Positions 1-12,020 of a stretch of DNA of 64,000 nt are shown one piece after another. The stretch spans positions 124,001 to 188,000 of the forward strand of contig QJPP01000272.1 in assembly GCA_003996215.1 (NCBI GenBank), in the 5' to 3' direction. Position numbers and translations under genes: made by a program. The stretch comes from Jaltomata sinuosa. Its lineage: Eukaryota > Streptophyta > Magnoliopsida > Solanales > Solanaceae. Position 1 is the first letter of the stretch. Each line of letters begins with the position of its first letter. The notes under the pieces are model-generated. The model saw only the letters and a program-made list of their open reading frames with translations, was not told the origin of the DNA and ran no database searches.

Positions 1-986
1 TATCGTAGCTTGAAGAATTAGGCATGCAATTTCACAAATACATAAAGACATGTTATTTAAACATGTAAACTTTCACTTGAAACATGCAATTCAATGGAAT
101 CATGCTAGAAATCAACTTTAATGCATGCGCTTTTGAAACCAATTAAGGAATCTTATTCAAATCATAAATAAACCATAAGAAACCATGAATTGATTCATAG
201 AATATGCTTTCATAAGCTTTTCCCAATTTAGATCAAAACCCTAATTTTACAAGTTCATAATTCACAATAAGAATTGGGGGTTTTGGGCACAAGGGTGAAA
301 GGAACCCATTGTTGAATACCCACATACCTTGATTGAGGCTAACCCACTTGTAATTTAAAAAAAAAGAGATTTGAACTTGGAGCTTGAGACTTGGGGCTTG
401 AAGGAGTTCTTTTCCTTTTTGGGGGATGAATGTAGATTTGAGGAGGGATTTAGGCTAATGAAGGTGAAAACCCTTCTAGAAATAGTCAAAACGACATCAT
501 TTAAGAGTTAAAAGGGTGGGTAATAACTAAAATACCCCTGGGACATAACTAAGAAAAAACTATTTTAAAACTTGGCTTCAGGTTCCACGGGTCCTTTCTA
601 TGGATCGCAGAACTAACCACGGCTCTTGGACTGGAGTCATATTTTCTGAGCCAAAGTTTCAGGCTGCAGATGTATTCCTATGACTCGACAGGATGACCCA
701 TGGAAACTTCCACGAGTCGTAGAACCAACTCGTGGTTCCAGGGGAATAGACTGCCCTCAGTCTGAGTTCCATGGGTGGTTTCCATGACCCGTGAAACTAA
801 TTATGACCCGTAGACTCCACTCGTGGTTCTCAGACCAGAGGTGGATCTGCAGGACAGGATTCACGGGTCACTTCCACGACTCATGGTTCTATCCACGACT
901 CGTGTATTTGATATGTGATCCCTGGGAGTTCAATATTTCTACAAGTTTCTGTGTTTAAAAGCTGAATCGACTTCAGGGGTGTTACA
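1..986 (-). repeat. LTR fragment of a gypsy-type retrotransposon
   Basis: On the minus strand this stretch begins TGTAACACCCC at 986, the usual opening of a plant gypsy LTR, and runs off the left edge of the window. It contains no coding frame. It stops abruptly at 986/987, where the LTR of the next element begins in mid-sequence, so one of the two elements was broken there. The family cannot be named because no internal region is visible. Confidence 0.6.
590..910. repeat. Palindromic CpG-rich word cluster in LTR (cacgggtc / ccacgactcgtgg)
   Basis: About ten short, degenerate, largely self-complementary words occur in some 320 bp: forms of CACGGGTC, GACCCGTG, CCACGAGTC and ACTCGTGG in both orientations. 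CpG density is far above the AT-rich surroundings. It occupies the same kind of place, inside an LTR, as unrelated clusters elsewhere in this window. Confidence 0.65.
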
Positions 987-3900
987 ACAACGGGTACCTA
1001 GTAGGCATCATAGGCTGACTGAGTGCATATAAGATATAAAAGCAGTAAATAGAAGATAATCAAGAAAGCAGTCACAGAAAACAACAGAGAAAGCACATGA
1101 AAACTTGAACGGATAGAAGACCAAGAGAATACAAGCATGTTATGCTAGTCACAGAAGATATATATAATACAGAACACAGGTGAATAAAGAAGAACGCACG
1201 TGGATCCTTGTAAAAATAATATATAAAAAGGGAGTTTAGGAAAAGTGGCGGTATACCGTTAATCTCAAGTAAAAAGGGAAGGAAGGAAAACAAGTAAACA
1301 TACTCATGCTAGAAGCAATATAACTAACGAAATCATGCTAAACACACTCTCAAGATAAGAATAGACAGAAAACAGCCTCACAAATACAACCCTAAGATAG
1401 AAAAATCTACACCACAAGGAATCAAAAAGCCACTAACCAACACCATGATAAAATAGAATCCGCTAAATCAGAAGTGCTTAGAAGGCCACAAAACTAGTGC
1501 CTCAATCTGATAAAACTCCACTAACCCACCAGATAATCAGAAGCCCAAAGGATCAGTACTACACCAAGACAGCATCCGCTAAACCACCAATAACCGAAGG
1601 CCATAACAAACTCTACAATAGGATAGAAGTAATATAACTACCTACAGTCCCAACGGGCGCCCATACACCTGAGAAAATAATCAAATGAAATAAACCCTCC
1701 GACATCCCATACTACTGGAGCGTACACTAAGTAAACAACAAACAAGGGTTGATCCGATTACAATATGCATGATGTGATATGATATGATGGAATCGGTGTG
1801 ATAGTAACCATGTATGTACCTCCTCCGATGCCTATAGGACCAGTAGGTAGGATCCATGGAAGGACTTCCCCGTATACCTCAACTGCACTATATACCCCTC
1901 CTCCGGCACACTCAGTACGTAGCCCCTAATTCGGATCGGCAAGGTCCATGGATGTCCTCAATCACATACTAAAATAGAATTCAAAATCTCATAGTATAAC
2001 TGCTCGGAGTGTATTTGGGTCTAAATCAGTGATCAAAATCTCGTAGTATGTGCTCAGAGTCTATCTAGGTCTAAATCAGTAGTAGTAATCTCAAAACCCC
2101 AATAAAGGGTGTCCGAAATGTACCCGAGTCTAAATCCATAATCAAGTCTGAAAACCCCCTCAAAAGGATGCCCAAAGTATATTCGGGTCTAAATTTATAG
2201 TAAAAACTTGTCTAGCGCTATGACACAGCCGAGTCTAGTATTAGTAAGAAAACCAGTAATAAAATCATCATAATATCCCTTTTATTCCAAGAAGACCCAT
2301 CAAGTCAGTTTTAAATCCTTTTTATAATCATTTATACCGAAAACGGACCCTCGGGTCATGCAAAGTTTAGAAAACCATTTATAGTAGGCCCGCAGCCAAA
2401 ACAATAGTAAAACATGCAAAATATTCCTTTGCATGAATGATATAATCGCAAACAAACAATAGCCCAACGGCTCACAAACAACCTATCGGCCCTGCACAGG
2501 CACAATCAACTCTACAACATAGATATCCAGCCTAACATAATATCTCGATGTCTGGGACTCGTGGACATTTCCAAACATCCCATCATCTATGGTCCAAAGG
2601 CTTATATAAAGGCCACACGGGGCCACAAGGGTAATATTACAATACTACATCAGATACTACAAACAACATAGGAAATAATACGGACATAAGAGATGGATAA
2701 GGTCTGGGGTGCCAACCTAGAACAACCAACCCAAGGATACTAATTAATGCAATTATAGCATATATACACAAATTCTAAGGTAGGGAGACCGTAACCTACC
2801 TGTCGTCCGATGACTAGCTGCTGAAACAACGTCGTCCAAGCTCGAACTGCTTTGAGAATCCCTAAATCACAAACACACTATCAACACAATATACTACTCG
2901 TCAAGACGAAGTCAACGGTACCCATAATGCTAAAAACATAGCCGGGTCAAAATCTGGATCACAAGCGAGCCCGTGGGCCTCGCAACTCAAAGCCAGAAAT
3001 GAAGAACACCACAGTGTTCCTAATATTTCCGGGAGGACATGCTCCAAATTTGAACATAAACAGACAAGTAGAAGAGGACCAAAATAGCCCACAACCAAGA
3101 TTTTTAAAGAGGGAACTAAAGAAGAAAATCAAAATTTAAAGAGGAAACTTGCTGGATTAGAAGTCAACAAATGACCAAGGATCGAAAATATACAAGCTTC
3201 CAAGCTTGTAGAATGATCAAGGGAGAAATATGGAGGTTTTGGAGCTTAAAACAATGGGGAAACATTTTGGGAAATTTAGGAAATGAAGGAGAGGAGAAGG
3301 CTGGCCAGCTACTTGAGCTGCCATGCCCAGGCGTAGGAGAGTCCCTGCACAGCGCAGGCGCGCTGGCGCCAAGGCGGGTTGGCACAACGCAGGGGCTCTG
3401 GCATGCTAGTGCTGGATGGAACACAGGCGCAGGCGCGCTAGCGCAAGCGCGGTCCAGGCGACGCCCTAGCACCACACCAGCAACCAGCTGATGGCAGCAG
3501 CCTAACTTAGGCAACAAACACACAATGGATTTCCGGGAACGTATCCAGGGTCCTACAAACACAAAGGAGCTGAGCTATTCAACTAGAAATGACATTCCAA
3601 GCTCAACGAAATTGACAAAAGTCCTAATAGAGGTCGATTTAATGAAAAGTGGGCCCCGCACCCAGAATCAACCTTTTGGCCAACTATTCCAAAGCAGAAC
3701 CTAAGGGCCAAAATCGAGCCCGAATGCCTCGAGACCCGAACTAATAATCCCTCTAGCCTAAACTCAATATTTTGGAGTGAATAACGCTGATGGAATTTCC
3801 ATCCGAGACAGTCTTCTTCGAATATTGACCAAAGTCAATCTTACAAGCCCAACTGCCTGAAAACATAAAAAGGGAGAGAATTTCAAATCGAAAGCTCCCG

Positions 3901-4179
3901 AATCCCGACCAATGGTCCAACTAGACCAAAGTCCACGGTCGATAGCAAACAAAACTGTCAGAATTTGATTCTGAGTACGATTGCTAGGAATGTTGACTAA
4001 AGTCAATGATTTCCTTAGTTAAAGCTCTATAATAGGGAAACAATTATAAAGACCAAAGAAATGGCCCGAGCACCAAACTACCAGTCTCAGCTAGCCATAA
4101 ATGACTTGAGTCCACTACAGGCAAGCTCTAACAGTACAAAGAAGACAAAAATACGTGAATGACTAGAAGGGTCAGTACA
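987..4179 (-). repeat. 3' LTR of the 987-9352 chromovirus (outer end missing)
   Basis: The LTR starts TGTACTGACCC at 4179 on the minus strand, directly after the PPT-side sequence AGTAGTGGATGATG. Its left part matches the 5' LTR at 8768-9352. A block near 3760-3840 (GCTGATGGAATTTCCATC and following) is also recognisable in the LTRs at 44601-46976 and 61207-63897, so these LTRs belong to related families. The last 460 bp or so, present in the other LTR at 8303-8768, are missing because the LTR is cut at 987. Confidence 0.75.
3300..3485. repeat. CpG-rich word cluster in LTR (gcgcaggcgcgctggcgcc type)
   Basis: A GC-rich island in AT-rich LTR sequence made of repeated GCGCAGGCGCG, GCTGGCGCC and GCGCTAGCGC-like palindromic words. 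Open frames of 106 and 132 codons cross it on opposite strands only because stops are rare in GC-rich DNA. On the minus strand it is followed by GGCAGCTCAAG at the place where the related LTR at 61207 has GGCAGCTATATAAG, so the TATA box seems lost here. Confidence 0.65.
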
Positions 4180-6950
4180 TCATCCACTACTAAAAAGAAC
4201 TTTCATTCGCTAAATCAAGAAAAAAAAATACCGAAAACTCAAATGAAGACGGATACTAAGCCCGAATCACTCTCACGGAAACCTGAGTAGCCTCCTCGAC
4301 CGAACGACACCCAACAGAGCTAAATTAAAGAAAAGCTACCAAACCTTAACTCCTTACTAGACAAGCTAGACTCCAACCTTTAACTCCAAAACTCCAAAGG
4401 TTTATCAACCGAATCGAACCTTTGAGGAACTCAACCGGAGAGCACCAACACAACATCAAAACCAAAATAACCAAGGCAATTAACACACGAAACTCGAAAC
4501 CTCGATACCACAACCAAGTCCACCCAGAAAACAACCAACCAAACCTCTAACTCAGGAATCCCTAGATCCGCAAAACCCTTCTGTATAACCTGAATACTCT
4601 ACACCATAACCAAGAATCTTCACACAAGTCAAACACTCGAGCCACCCTCAAAAATCAACTAGCCCACCAAAAATCTATAGTTCCTACTATACTCAACCTC
4701 GAACGAGGTCACCTTCATATTTATGCTCTATCCAAGCCAAGCTCTAGTCTACTAGCCTCTGACATCCAAAATACCAACCCATAGCATATCACTAAAAGCT
4801 GGGGTAACCTGCCCGACTGATAATCAACCAATGAATGGATACCTTTGCCAAGACTAACCTCAATATCTAAACCCAATTTTACCAACCATCAGAGCCTAAC
4901 TGCAACTAGCACACCAGGGTCATGAATGACATGAATGAACACCATGTGTCAACGGAGAACATCCCAACTGTAGAACGAAACCAACCTCGCTGAACCATGC
5001 CAAGTCAAAATAGACTGAAAGTGAATGGACTAGGGAAACCTGCCCAAGAAGACCCAAACCAAAGCCCAATCTCTGCAAGGAGTGTGGTAAACTTACCATG
5101 AACTCTGTAGCCATCAACTAAGCTCCAAACTCTAAGAAATACCACTTCTGCCCTAAATACTCAAATATCATTCGGATTTAAGATCACCTTACTAGCCTCA
5201 CCTCAGAAAGAAGTTCACCATGCCGTGAATATCAAGTCAAACACTATGTAGGCAAAGGAAAGGATGTCCAAAGTACAAGATTGCCATCTAGCTATTGAAA
5301 ACTTTATAATCTCTTAACTCACCCTCTGGCTCAAAACACCTGCTCTACTGTGCCAGTGCACAAACTACCAACTCCAAAAGCAATCAACATACCATAACTC
5401 CTAGCCTACACTGGCACAGCCTAACCAACACTGGAATCCCATGCAATAGACAACCCTCAGATAATCAACTAATCAAACCTCAATTTCTCGGAACACCAAG
5501 GCAACGATCGATCTCAAAGTACTATCGGAATCCAAAGTAGCCTTGTTGGCCTCAATCCACTCAATTTGATCACATATAACCTACAATCGTTGATCCTCGA
5601 ACTGACGTCGTTAAATCTGTCCAACCAAGGTAGAATGGACCTTGCAGCGACAAGAACACCGCTAGGATCTGGCAAGTCCAGCCTAGTCAAATGGTTGCCA
5701 AGGATTAGATGTCCAAGGCCAATGACCACTCCAAAACTGAAATAGAGAAGCTAAGTTGTCCGCACTCATTGCCTTCTGGCTCAAAGATGCTGCAACCGAA
5801 GAGAACCTTCCGCAAACCATCTGAAGTAACCTGCTAGCCCACGATTCTGAAACCGAACTTTAATTGCCAAATCATATGCCACTGATGAACACTATAGAAG
5901 CTGGAGCCAACTAGGCTCTGAATATACACTTTGCCCAATTCGTAGATGCAACTGGGACTTGGGTCGCCCAAAGAACATAATAAGGATAGCAATAGCTGAT
6001 GAAATAAGCCCCCAAAGGTAGTGCTGGAAAAGCCTACCACATCAATCTTTATAGGAAGGAATCTTAACCTTGAATTTATCTAGGGAAAATTTCACTGCAC
6101 TCTGTAGCCGGTCGAATCAAGTCATCAACACACAAACCCAAGCAAACCCTCATTCATCACCTCAGTCATCTACCAATAACCCATACATATATACAATGAG
6201 TCATCTCCCTCCCTTTTCAAACCAAACAAAACCCTTTCCAAAGATACCCTGAACCTGATGAACTCTTTCTCAGAAGATATTGGAGTTGTTCCCTTAGCTC
6301 CCACAACTCTGCTAGTAACACTCGATAAGACAGGAAAAGAATAGGCCGAATGCCCAACTCAACCACAAGGCTATGGTCAAAACTCAACCCAACCGAAACT
6401 AGGAAAAACAAGGAAATCAACTCATATACCTGCCAACTTCCAAAACCAACCAAAATAATGAGGATTGACTCTAACCCCTCGGGAAAAGAAAAACCATCTA
6501 GTATCCACGGGCATATCCAACACCATTCTCTTTAAGACATAATAACTTCCCTCGGTACAAAACCACCAGTACCATACCAAACCAACATAAAGATTCTAAC
6601 AAACGCTAGATAACGGCCTAGTTAACAACCAACCAAGACCGCTAGAAAAGAGATACTCAAACTAAATTCTAGAACCACTACAAAACCAAAAATAAAGCCA
6701 ACTAGACCTACCCACGAGTCACAACTCTGGGTAGTCACCTCTCAAGGACAACACACCCCATCCACTACTAAAAAGAGCAAATCTACCAAGAAATTACATG
6801 CATAAACGCTATAACTCAAATAGTAATACAACCAAACAAGAAATATGTAGGCATATATGCATATACACAAAAAGGGTAGATTCGCCAAGCAAACAACACC
6901 ATCACTAGCTGATGGTAACAAAATTCATACCTGCAGCAACGATATCTGAC
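4180..6950 (-). pseudogene. pol remnant (protease/RT/RNase H/integrase), heavily decayed
   Basis: Recognisable pieces on the minus strand, in element order: an RT N-terminal piece near 6250-6330 (reading ELREQLQ...), the RT connection segment near 5760-5850 (LAGYFRWFAEG, normally LAGYYRRFVEGF), and a chromodomain-like tail near 4240-4310 (SVEEATQVSVRVIRA). Stops and frameshifts separate them and no domain is complete. The gene would have encoded the enzymes that copy and integrate the element. The AGTAGTGGAT sequence at 4180-4192, next to the LTR, is the expected place of the polypurine tract. Confidence 0.6.
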
Positions 6951-8097
6951 CTCCACCTTGGGCCTACTAAGAGGGGCATCAGACTGTCGGTGTCTATCTC
7001 TAGACTGAGTAGTCTAAGCTGAAAGCTCGATCATCCCGTGCCGAGGATAATCTCTAGAAAAGTGACCAATCACTCCACAACTATAACAACCCAAGGAAGC
7101 CCTACTCTGATGCATGGTGCCTGATGAATCTGGAAGGATACCTGAACCACCTGGCTGAAAGCTACCTCTAACCATCTGGGGACCACCCCTACTACCCTGC
7201 ACAATACCCTTTACTGGTGGCACTGGAACCTGGAAGATAAGGCATGCTGACCCTGCTGACTGGAAGGTATGATCATGGGGAAATCCCTAGCAAAGTGCCC
7301 ACACTCATCTCGCTGAAAACAACCTCTACCAAATGAAGTCTGACAGAAAGATCTCGCTGACCCTGACCGACTTCCATGACCTACACACTCTTAATGCAAA
7401 CCCCAAAAACCTGACCTGCACCATGCCTACTCTGCCCAACAGGCTCTGTACAACCACCCTCTGAAACCTGTGGAGCACTTGAAACGGGCCTGTTAGATAG
7501 AAAGCAATGAAACCTATATCTACCGGAGAATCCCCTACCTAAAGACTGAGAACAACAAAAATTGCCCTGACAGCGATGTCTCTTAGTACTATGTCCATAA
7601 GCCTCATGACATAACCCTTTTATAGTCCAAGCATGATCAACCACCTGAAGAAAGTTAGTCCCAACTGTAACCAAGTGCTCGGTCGCCAAATGGAGCGGTG
7701 AAATCAATCCTCCAACAAAACCCTAAACTCTCTCAAACTCTATAGGCACAGTCCTAAGAGTGTGCTGAATCACCTCGTGAAACCTTGCCTCATACTCCAA
7801 AACCAACATACAACCCTTCTAAAGACCTAGAACCTCAAACCTAACTAAAACATCACTCAAAGAATCGGGTACTGCCATAACCCGTGGTACTAATACACCC
7901 TTCGGAAGACTCAGAGTCCTAGCCATGGTGTCCTGAAGAACTGGAGTAGCCATAAATCCTATCGGAGGCTATGCTGGCCCCAAACCCCCTAGCTGATGTG
8001 GTATGCTCTCATTCAGAAATCCTAACGCTGGAGGAAACACTGAAGCAACAGGCACAGAAGCCTCGTTATCACCCACTGTCGTACTCGTCCTAGGCAT
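6951..8097 (-). pseudogene. gag remnant with defective zinc knuckle
   Basis: The minus-strand frame starts at ATG 8097 (MPRTSTT...), about 190 bases inside the PBS. A capsid-like segment lies near 7690-7800 (LEYEARFHE, then FVGGLISPLHLATE), and a zinc knuckle near 7050-7090 reads CYSCGVIGHFSRDYP, where the final Cys of the CCHC motif is Tyr. A second knuckle-like segment lies near 7290-7330. At least two stops and frame shifts break the frame. The product would have been the particle-forming protein that binds the element RNA. Confidence 0.65.
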
Positions 8098-8284
8098 CTG
8101 AGAAAGAATGGAACAAATGTAGTTTAGAAGTTGATAGAGCTAGGAACGCATAATAAGGAGCCAAGAATAGGGAACTTTTCCTAATAATGCCCTGTATCCT
8201 ATTGCAGATAGGATATGGATGTCATTGTACCAATCCCCGAGACTCTACTTAGACACTTGCTCTTGTACCAATGACACCGATGAA

Positions 8285-8302
8285 CCTAGAGCTCTGATAC
8301 CA
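8285..8302 (-). other. Primer-binding site, tRNA-iMet type
   Basis: The minus strand reads TGGTATCAGAGCTCTAGG, complementary to the 3' end of initiator tRNA-Met as in most plant chromoviruses. It marks the 5' LTR / internal boundary and fixes the element orientation. Confidence 0.85.
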
Positions 8303-9352
8303 AGCTTTCACAACTCGATTTCTCTGGTCATGATGACACCTACAACCCTCAGTAGGCGAATCAATCCCCGTAGCTCAGAACGGTTAGTAATGGGCTACTA
8401 CCTAAACCAACACACACAATAAGCATAAATAAGCAGAAGCATATGTAAAATAGAATAACACGAAAGCAAACAACCTGAATATATACATAAAGAAACTAAA
8501 CCAACCCAAAGACCTGGCATCTATAGTACACGAGCCTTTAATAGAATACAAGTGCTAGAGATAACAAAATAGAATATACAACTGTCTCCAAATAAATAAA
8601 GATTAACAATGCCAAAAGATGAGATGGTCAAACTCCGATCCTCAGGAGCTCACCCTAGTCTCGAATATCCAAAAGCTACACGAGTCTCCATGCAATCAAC
8701 GATGAAAGCCCAAACTAGAATCTGCACCAGAAAGATATAAAAGTGTAGTATGAGCACCAATTGCTAAGCAACGGGTACCCAGTAGGCATCATAGGACGAC
8801 TGAGCGCATATAAGATATAAAAGTAGTAAATAGAAGATAATCAAGAAAGTAGTCACAAAAAACAATAGAGAAAGCACATGGAAACTAGCACAGATAAAAT
8901 ACCAAGAGAATACAAGCATGTTATGCTAGTCACAGAAGATATATATAATACATAACATATGTGAAGGAAAGAAGAACACACCTGAATCCTTGCAACAATA
9001 ATATATAAAGAGAGGGTTTAGGAAGAGTGGCGATATACTGATAACCTCAAGTAAAAGAGGAAAGGAAGGAAAGCAAGTAAACATACTCATGTTAGAAGCA
9101 ATATAACTAATGAAATCATGATAAACACACTCTCAAGATAAGAACAGATAGAAAACAGCCTCATAAATACAACCCTAGGATAGAATAATCTACACCACAA
9201 GGAATCGAAAAGCCACTAACCAGAACCACAATAAAATAGAACCCGCTAACTCACAAGTGCTAAGAAGGCCACAAAACCAGTGCCTCAACAAGATAAAACT
9301 CCACTAAGCCACCAGATAATCAGAAGCCCAAAGGATCAGTACTACATCAAAT
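8303..9352 (-). repeat. 5' LTR of the 987-9352 chromovirus (truncated)
   Basis: From the PBS edge to about 9352. Positions 8768-9352 align with 987-1566 of the other LTR. Homology ends at GTACTACATCAA near 9350, after which sequence is unrelated, so about 2.6 kb of LTR containing the promoter is missing. The exact LTR end beside the PBS is uncertain by a few bases. Confidence 0.75.
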
Positions 9353-10311
9353 ATCAATCCAAGGTTCACCCTTTATTACAAAAAAAAGGTATAATTTTAC
9401 TCTAGATTCTTGACTTCCCAGACCTCGTGAACAAAAGACAAGACAGACCCTTTTTAACATTGAAGCAAGAAAGTTGAATTCTCTTCATGGACCATAATAG
9501 ATGCTCATATAGTTAGTGAAAACAAGAATCATGCTAACACAATCATAGAATAAACTTGAGTTAAGACTTAAAGCAGGTTGTTTGGATTACTTAGAGAGAT
9601 TTTGTTTTATCATTGCTTATTAAGACTCAAAAACATTCTCAAATAGACATAAAGTTAACAGTAAGCTAATAAGGAGACATCAAAGGCATGAATCAATCAC
9701 AGAACCAACATGTTAGCCATCGACAGATCACACTTAAGCAACATTCATCAAATACCTCTACTATACTACACAAGAAATGGACATGTTAATCACATATTCT
9801 CGAACTTAAATCCAAAAGGAAAATGAGGAGCTTCAGGTCTTAGGGGCTCTTCGGAGAAGCCAAACCTGTGGTTCAAAGGTTCTCCCAAGCTCAACTCTTT
9901 ACCAAAGGGTCAAACCATCATTCCTCTTTAGCTAGACAACCCCAAAACAGTGCTCAAGCAAACCAACAAACAACTCTTAATGCAACAGGACCACAACAGT
10001 CAAACAACTACAACAAAACCAAGAAAAATGAAGTGAAAAAGAAGAAGGCTTTACCTTTTTCTGGGCAAGAATAACTGAGAGCAAAATAAGTTGAGTTCTC
10101 GAAGGATTTCTGAATTTCTAATGAACTAGCGTTGGAAGCTTCTTGGTTTTCAAAATGGTAACACAAAAAGACCAAGATATTTTCAATGAAACAATATTCT
10201 TTTGCTTTGCTTTCCCTTTGATCCCTTGAAGTTTTCCCAAAAGCCAGAGAAAAAGACTCTCCAAGGTCTTGCACCCAAAAAAATCCCCTGTTCACAGTGG
10301 AAGAAGATGGT

Positions 10312-10323
10312 ATTTATAGGGAA
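10312..10323 (-). promoter_or_regulatory. Candidate TATA box, minus strand
   Basis: The minus strand reads CCTATAAATACC, a good plant TATA box in the form often seen in gypsy LTRs. No gene is identified downstream of it, so its meaning depends on whether 9353-11330 is an LTR. Confidence 0.35.
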
Positions 10324-10842
10324 TTCGTGGGGGTTCCAATTGGTTTGTAAAGGAGAAGAAATTTGGATAAGGGTTTGGGAATTTCAAAATTGAAATTCAA
10401 AATTTGGCCTCACCTAGTTGAAATCAGCTATGCATGTACCACCTCAGTACAATTCGAGAGCATTTTGCCGCGAATCCAGGGGAGACGAACATTTTAGAGG
10501 CCACCTAGAGTTTCTAGGAGCTTCTAGAACGTGACTAACACGACATCTTTATACAATGGACGGAGATAAGGGAAGAGTTGACAAAGTTAGATGATTTTTT
10601 GATGATTTGGGGGAGATTTGGGTGTCGTTCGGAACTGATTTTGTCGCCATTTAGAACTGTTGGACAAAGATTTAAAGCTTTGGGTTTGTTCATTAGAGAA
10701 GAGAAGAGGAAGAAAAGAATTAGAGGGCACATTTTATCGTACAATGCGCTCTTCAGGCATGTACAAAGAGTGTGAGGGAGTTATAAGGCTGTGTAATATG
10801 TATAAAAATGTGTATATGTATTGTGAGGGAGTGTATTTGAGC

Positions 10843-10958
10843 AACTAGTGATATAATATCTGAAAAGGATTCAACAAAAGGATCAAGGAAAAAATACGGC
10901 TACCAAACGAAAGGCTACAAGCTCAAAGGGGTAACTAGTGATATAATATCTGAAAAGG
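10843..10958 (+). repeat. Exact 26-bp direct repeat pair
   Basis: Positions 10843-10868 and 10933-10958 are identical over 26 bp (starting AACTAGTGATATAATATC), 90 bp apart start to start. The sequence between is not repeated. This could be a small duplication or the footprint of a short insertion; there is no coding context. Confidence 0.8.
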
Positions 10959-11329
10959 CTAAATTTTACAAGACAAATCAAAGAAAGTCTATTATCATCT
11001 TCTAAACAGAGCAACACTTTTTATTTTGCTTCAATAATATGCAGGGCAAGTTCTAGACTAAGATGAAAAACATGGAATATGCAAAAAATCCTCACCACAC
11101 ATGGCACAAGTCTCAATCAAGATGGATCAATTCTACTTCTAAGATGGACAGGGTCATAACAAACTATAAAATAAGAATAAGCTATATACAGAGTCACTAC
11201 TCTGAGCCTTGGTGTCAAAAGATTTGCTATTTATTTTATACTCAAACACTCACAAGAAAGTACTACTCCAAATTAGGCCTAAATTTCTAGTATCAAACAA
11301 GTCCAAAGGTTTTTTCTTTTCTCTCCCCC

Positions 11330-11880
11330 AAAACAAAAACTACTCCCAAAAAGCATAGTTGAATGGATGAAATTCTTCTTTATGCTCCACTAGTTGGCCA
11401 GTATCCACAACAATTGATGATTGGGCATCAGATGCCTCAACCTTTTTCTTCAAGTGATCCTCCAAGTAATGGATATCTCAGCCAAATTGGTCTATCTCTT
11501 ATCTGAGATCAACTCTACCTTCTATCAACTGTGTCGTCATCTTTGTGAGGTTATCTAGTATTTGCTTCAGCATATCAATTAGGTGGGCATCATTCACATC
11601 CTCCACTTTATTACCCCTGTCAATATCATAAAAAATAGAAGAATCATAATAGGGGCTTGGGGAAAGGGAATAAGAGTTAGGACAACCATTCGAATGGCCA
11701 TCCTGAGCACCACATATATGACATACATTAAATTTAAAGGATTAGGTAGGTGCACACCACCCGCCCTTTTGAATATAATGGCAATTCAAACTCAGGTGGG
11801 GTCCTCCACATTAGTGACAAGGATTACCAACATATGAATAGTACTGATCCTTCAACCAATCTTTATCCCTGGATGTCATG
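11330..11880 (-). pseudogene. gag-like remnant, Cys/His-rich, element with Athila-type PBS
   Basis: On the minus strand, starting near 11879 (MTSRDKDWLKDQYYSYVG), there are two knuckle-like segments: one reading CGGPHLSLNC interrupted by a stop, and CHICGAQDGHSNGCPNSY. A polar region then predicts a possible coiled coil (DMLKQILDNLTKMTTQL). It lies about 115 bases inside the PBS at 11996-12013, the expected place for gag. Several stops are present. The lineage is not certain because no pol is attached. Confidence 0.5.
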
Positions 11881-11995
11881 TTAAGAAGAGTATTAAAAAA
11901 AAGAAGAACTATCTGTAAAAGAAAATAAAATATATACAAAAACTTAAATAAATAAAAAGAAAAAGTCTAATATAGATAAATAATTAATTTCTAAG

Positions 11996-12013
11996 TCCCC
12001 GGCAACGGCGCCA
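11996..12013 (-). other. Primer-binding site, tRNA-Asp (Athila) type
   Basis: The minus strand reads TGGCGCCGTTGCCGGGGA, complementary to the 3' end of plant tRNA-Asp and typical of Athila-like elements. An LTR should follow at higher coordinates; instead plus-strand integrase sequence begins within 8 bases. Confidence 0.85.
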
Positions 12014-12020
12014 AAAACTT

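Larger units (their letters stand above)
987..9352 (-). mobile_element. Tekay/Del-type chromovirus, decayed, both LTRs truncated outside
   Basis: Reading the minus strand the order is 5' LTR (9352-8303), tRNA-Met PBS (8302-8285), gag (from 8097), pol remnants (to about 4200), PPT region and 3' LTR (4179-987). The LTRs share sequence at 987-1566 and 8768-9352, for example GTAGGCATCATAGG and the following AAGATATAAAAG. gag-pol is full of stops. The right copy holds the LTR end next to the PBS plus about 580 bp more, while the left copy holds the LTR start, so the complete LTR would be roughly 3.6 kb and neither copy is whole. The lineage call rests on the PBS, the zinc-knuckle gag and a chromodomain-like tail of integrase. 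Confidence 0.75.
9353..11330. other. Unclassified AT-rich stretch, possibly an LTR with a minus-strand promoter
   Basis: No protein-coding frame that I can support. A minus-strand TATA-like sequence CCTATAAATACC lies at about 10312-10323, and a pyrimidine tract at 11309-11329 (plus strand) would read as a polypurine tract on the minus strand, just before the gag remnant. Both fit a 3' LTR of a minus-strand element whose pol has been deleted, but I see no second LTR copy in the window, so this remains a guess. Confidence 0.3.

Noticed and set aside
590..910. CRISPR-like array of short repeats
   Set aside because: Repeats are degenerate, in both orientations and without uniform spacers; this is plant LTR DNA.
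3164..3562. Overlapping open frames on both strands (132 and 106 codons)
   Set aside because: They cross a GC-rich repeated-word cluster in an LTR where stops are rare; no domain, and the amino acid content just reflects the repeat.
9868..10393. Small protein genes at 9868 and 10202
   Set aside because: Low-complexity Gln/Asn/Lys-rich or unrelated translations, no homology recognised, overlapping frames on the other strand.
11996..12013. Partial tRNA-Asp gene
   Set aside because: Only the 18 bases complementary to the tRNA 3' end are present; it is a retrotransposon primer-binding site.
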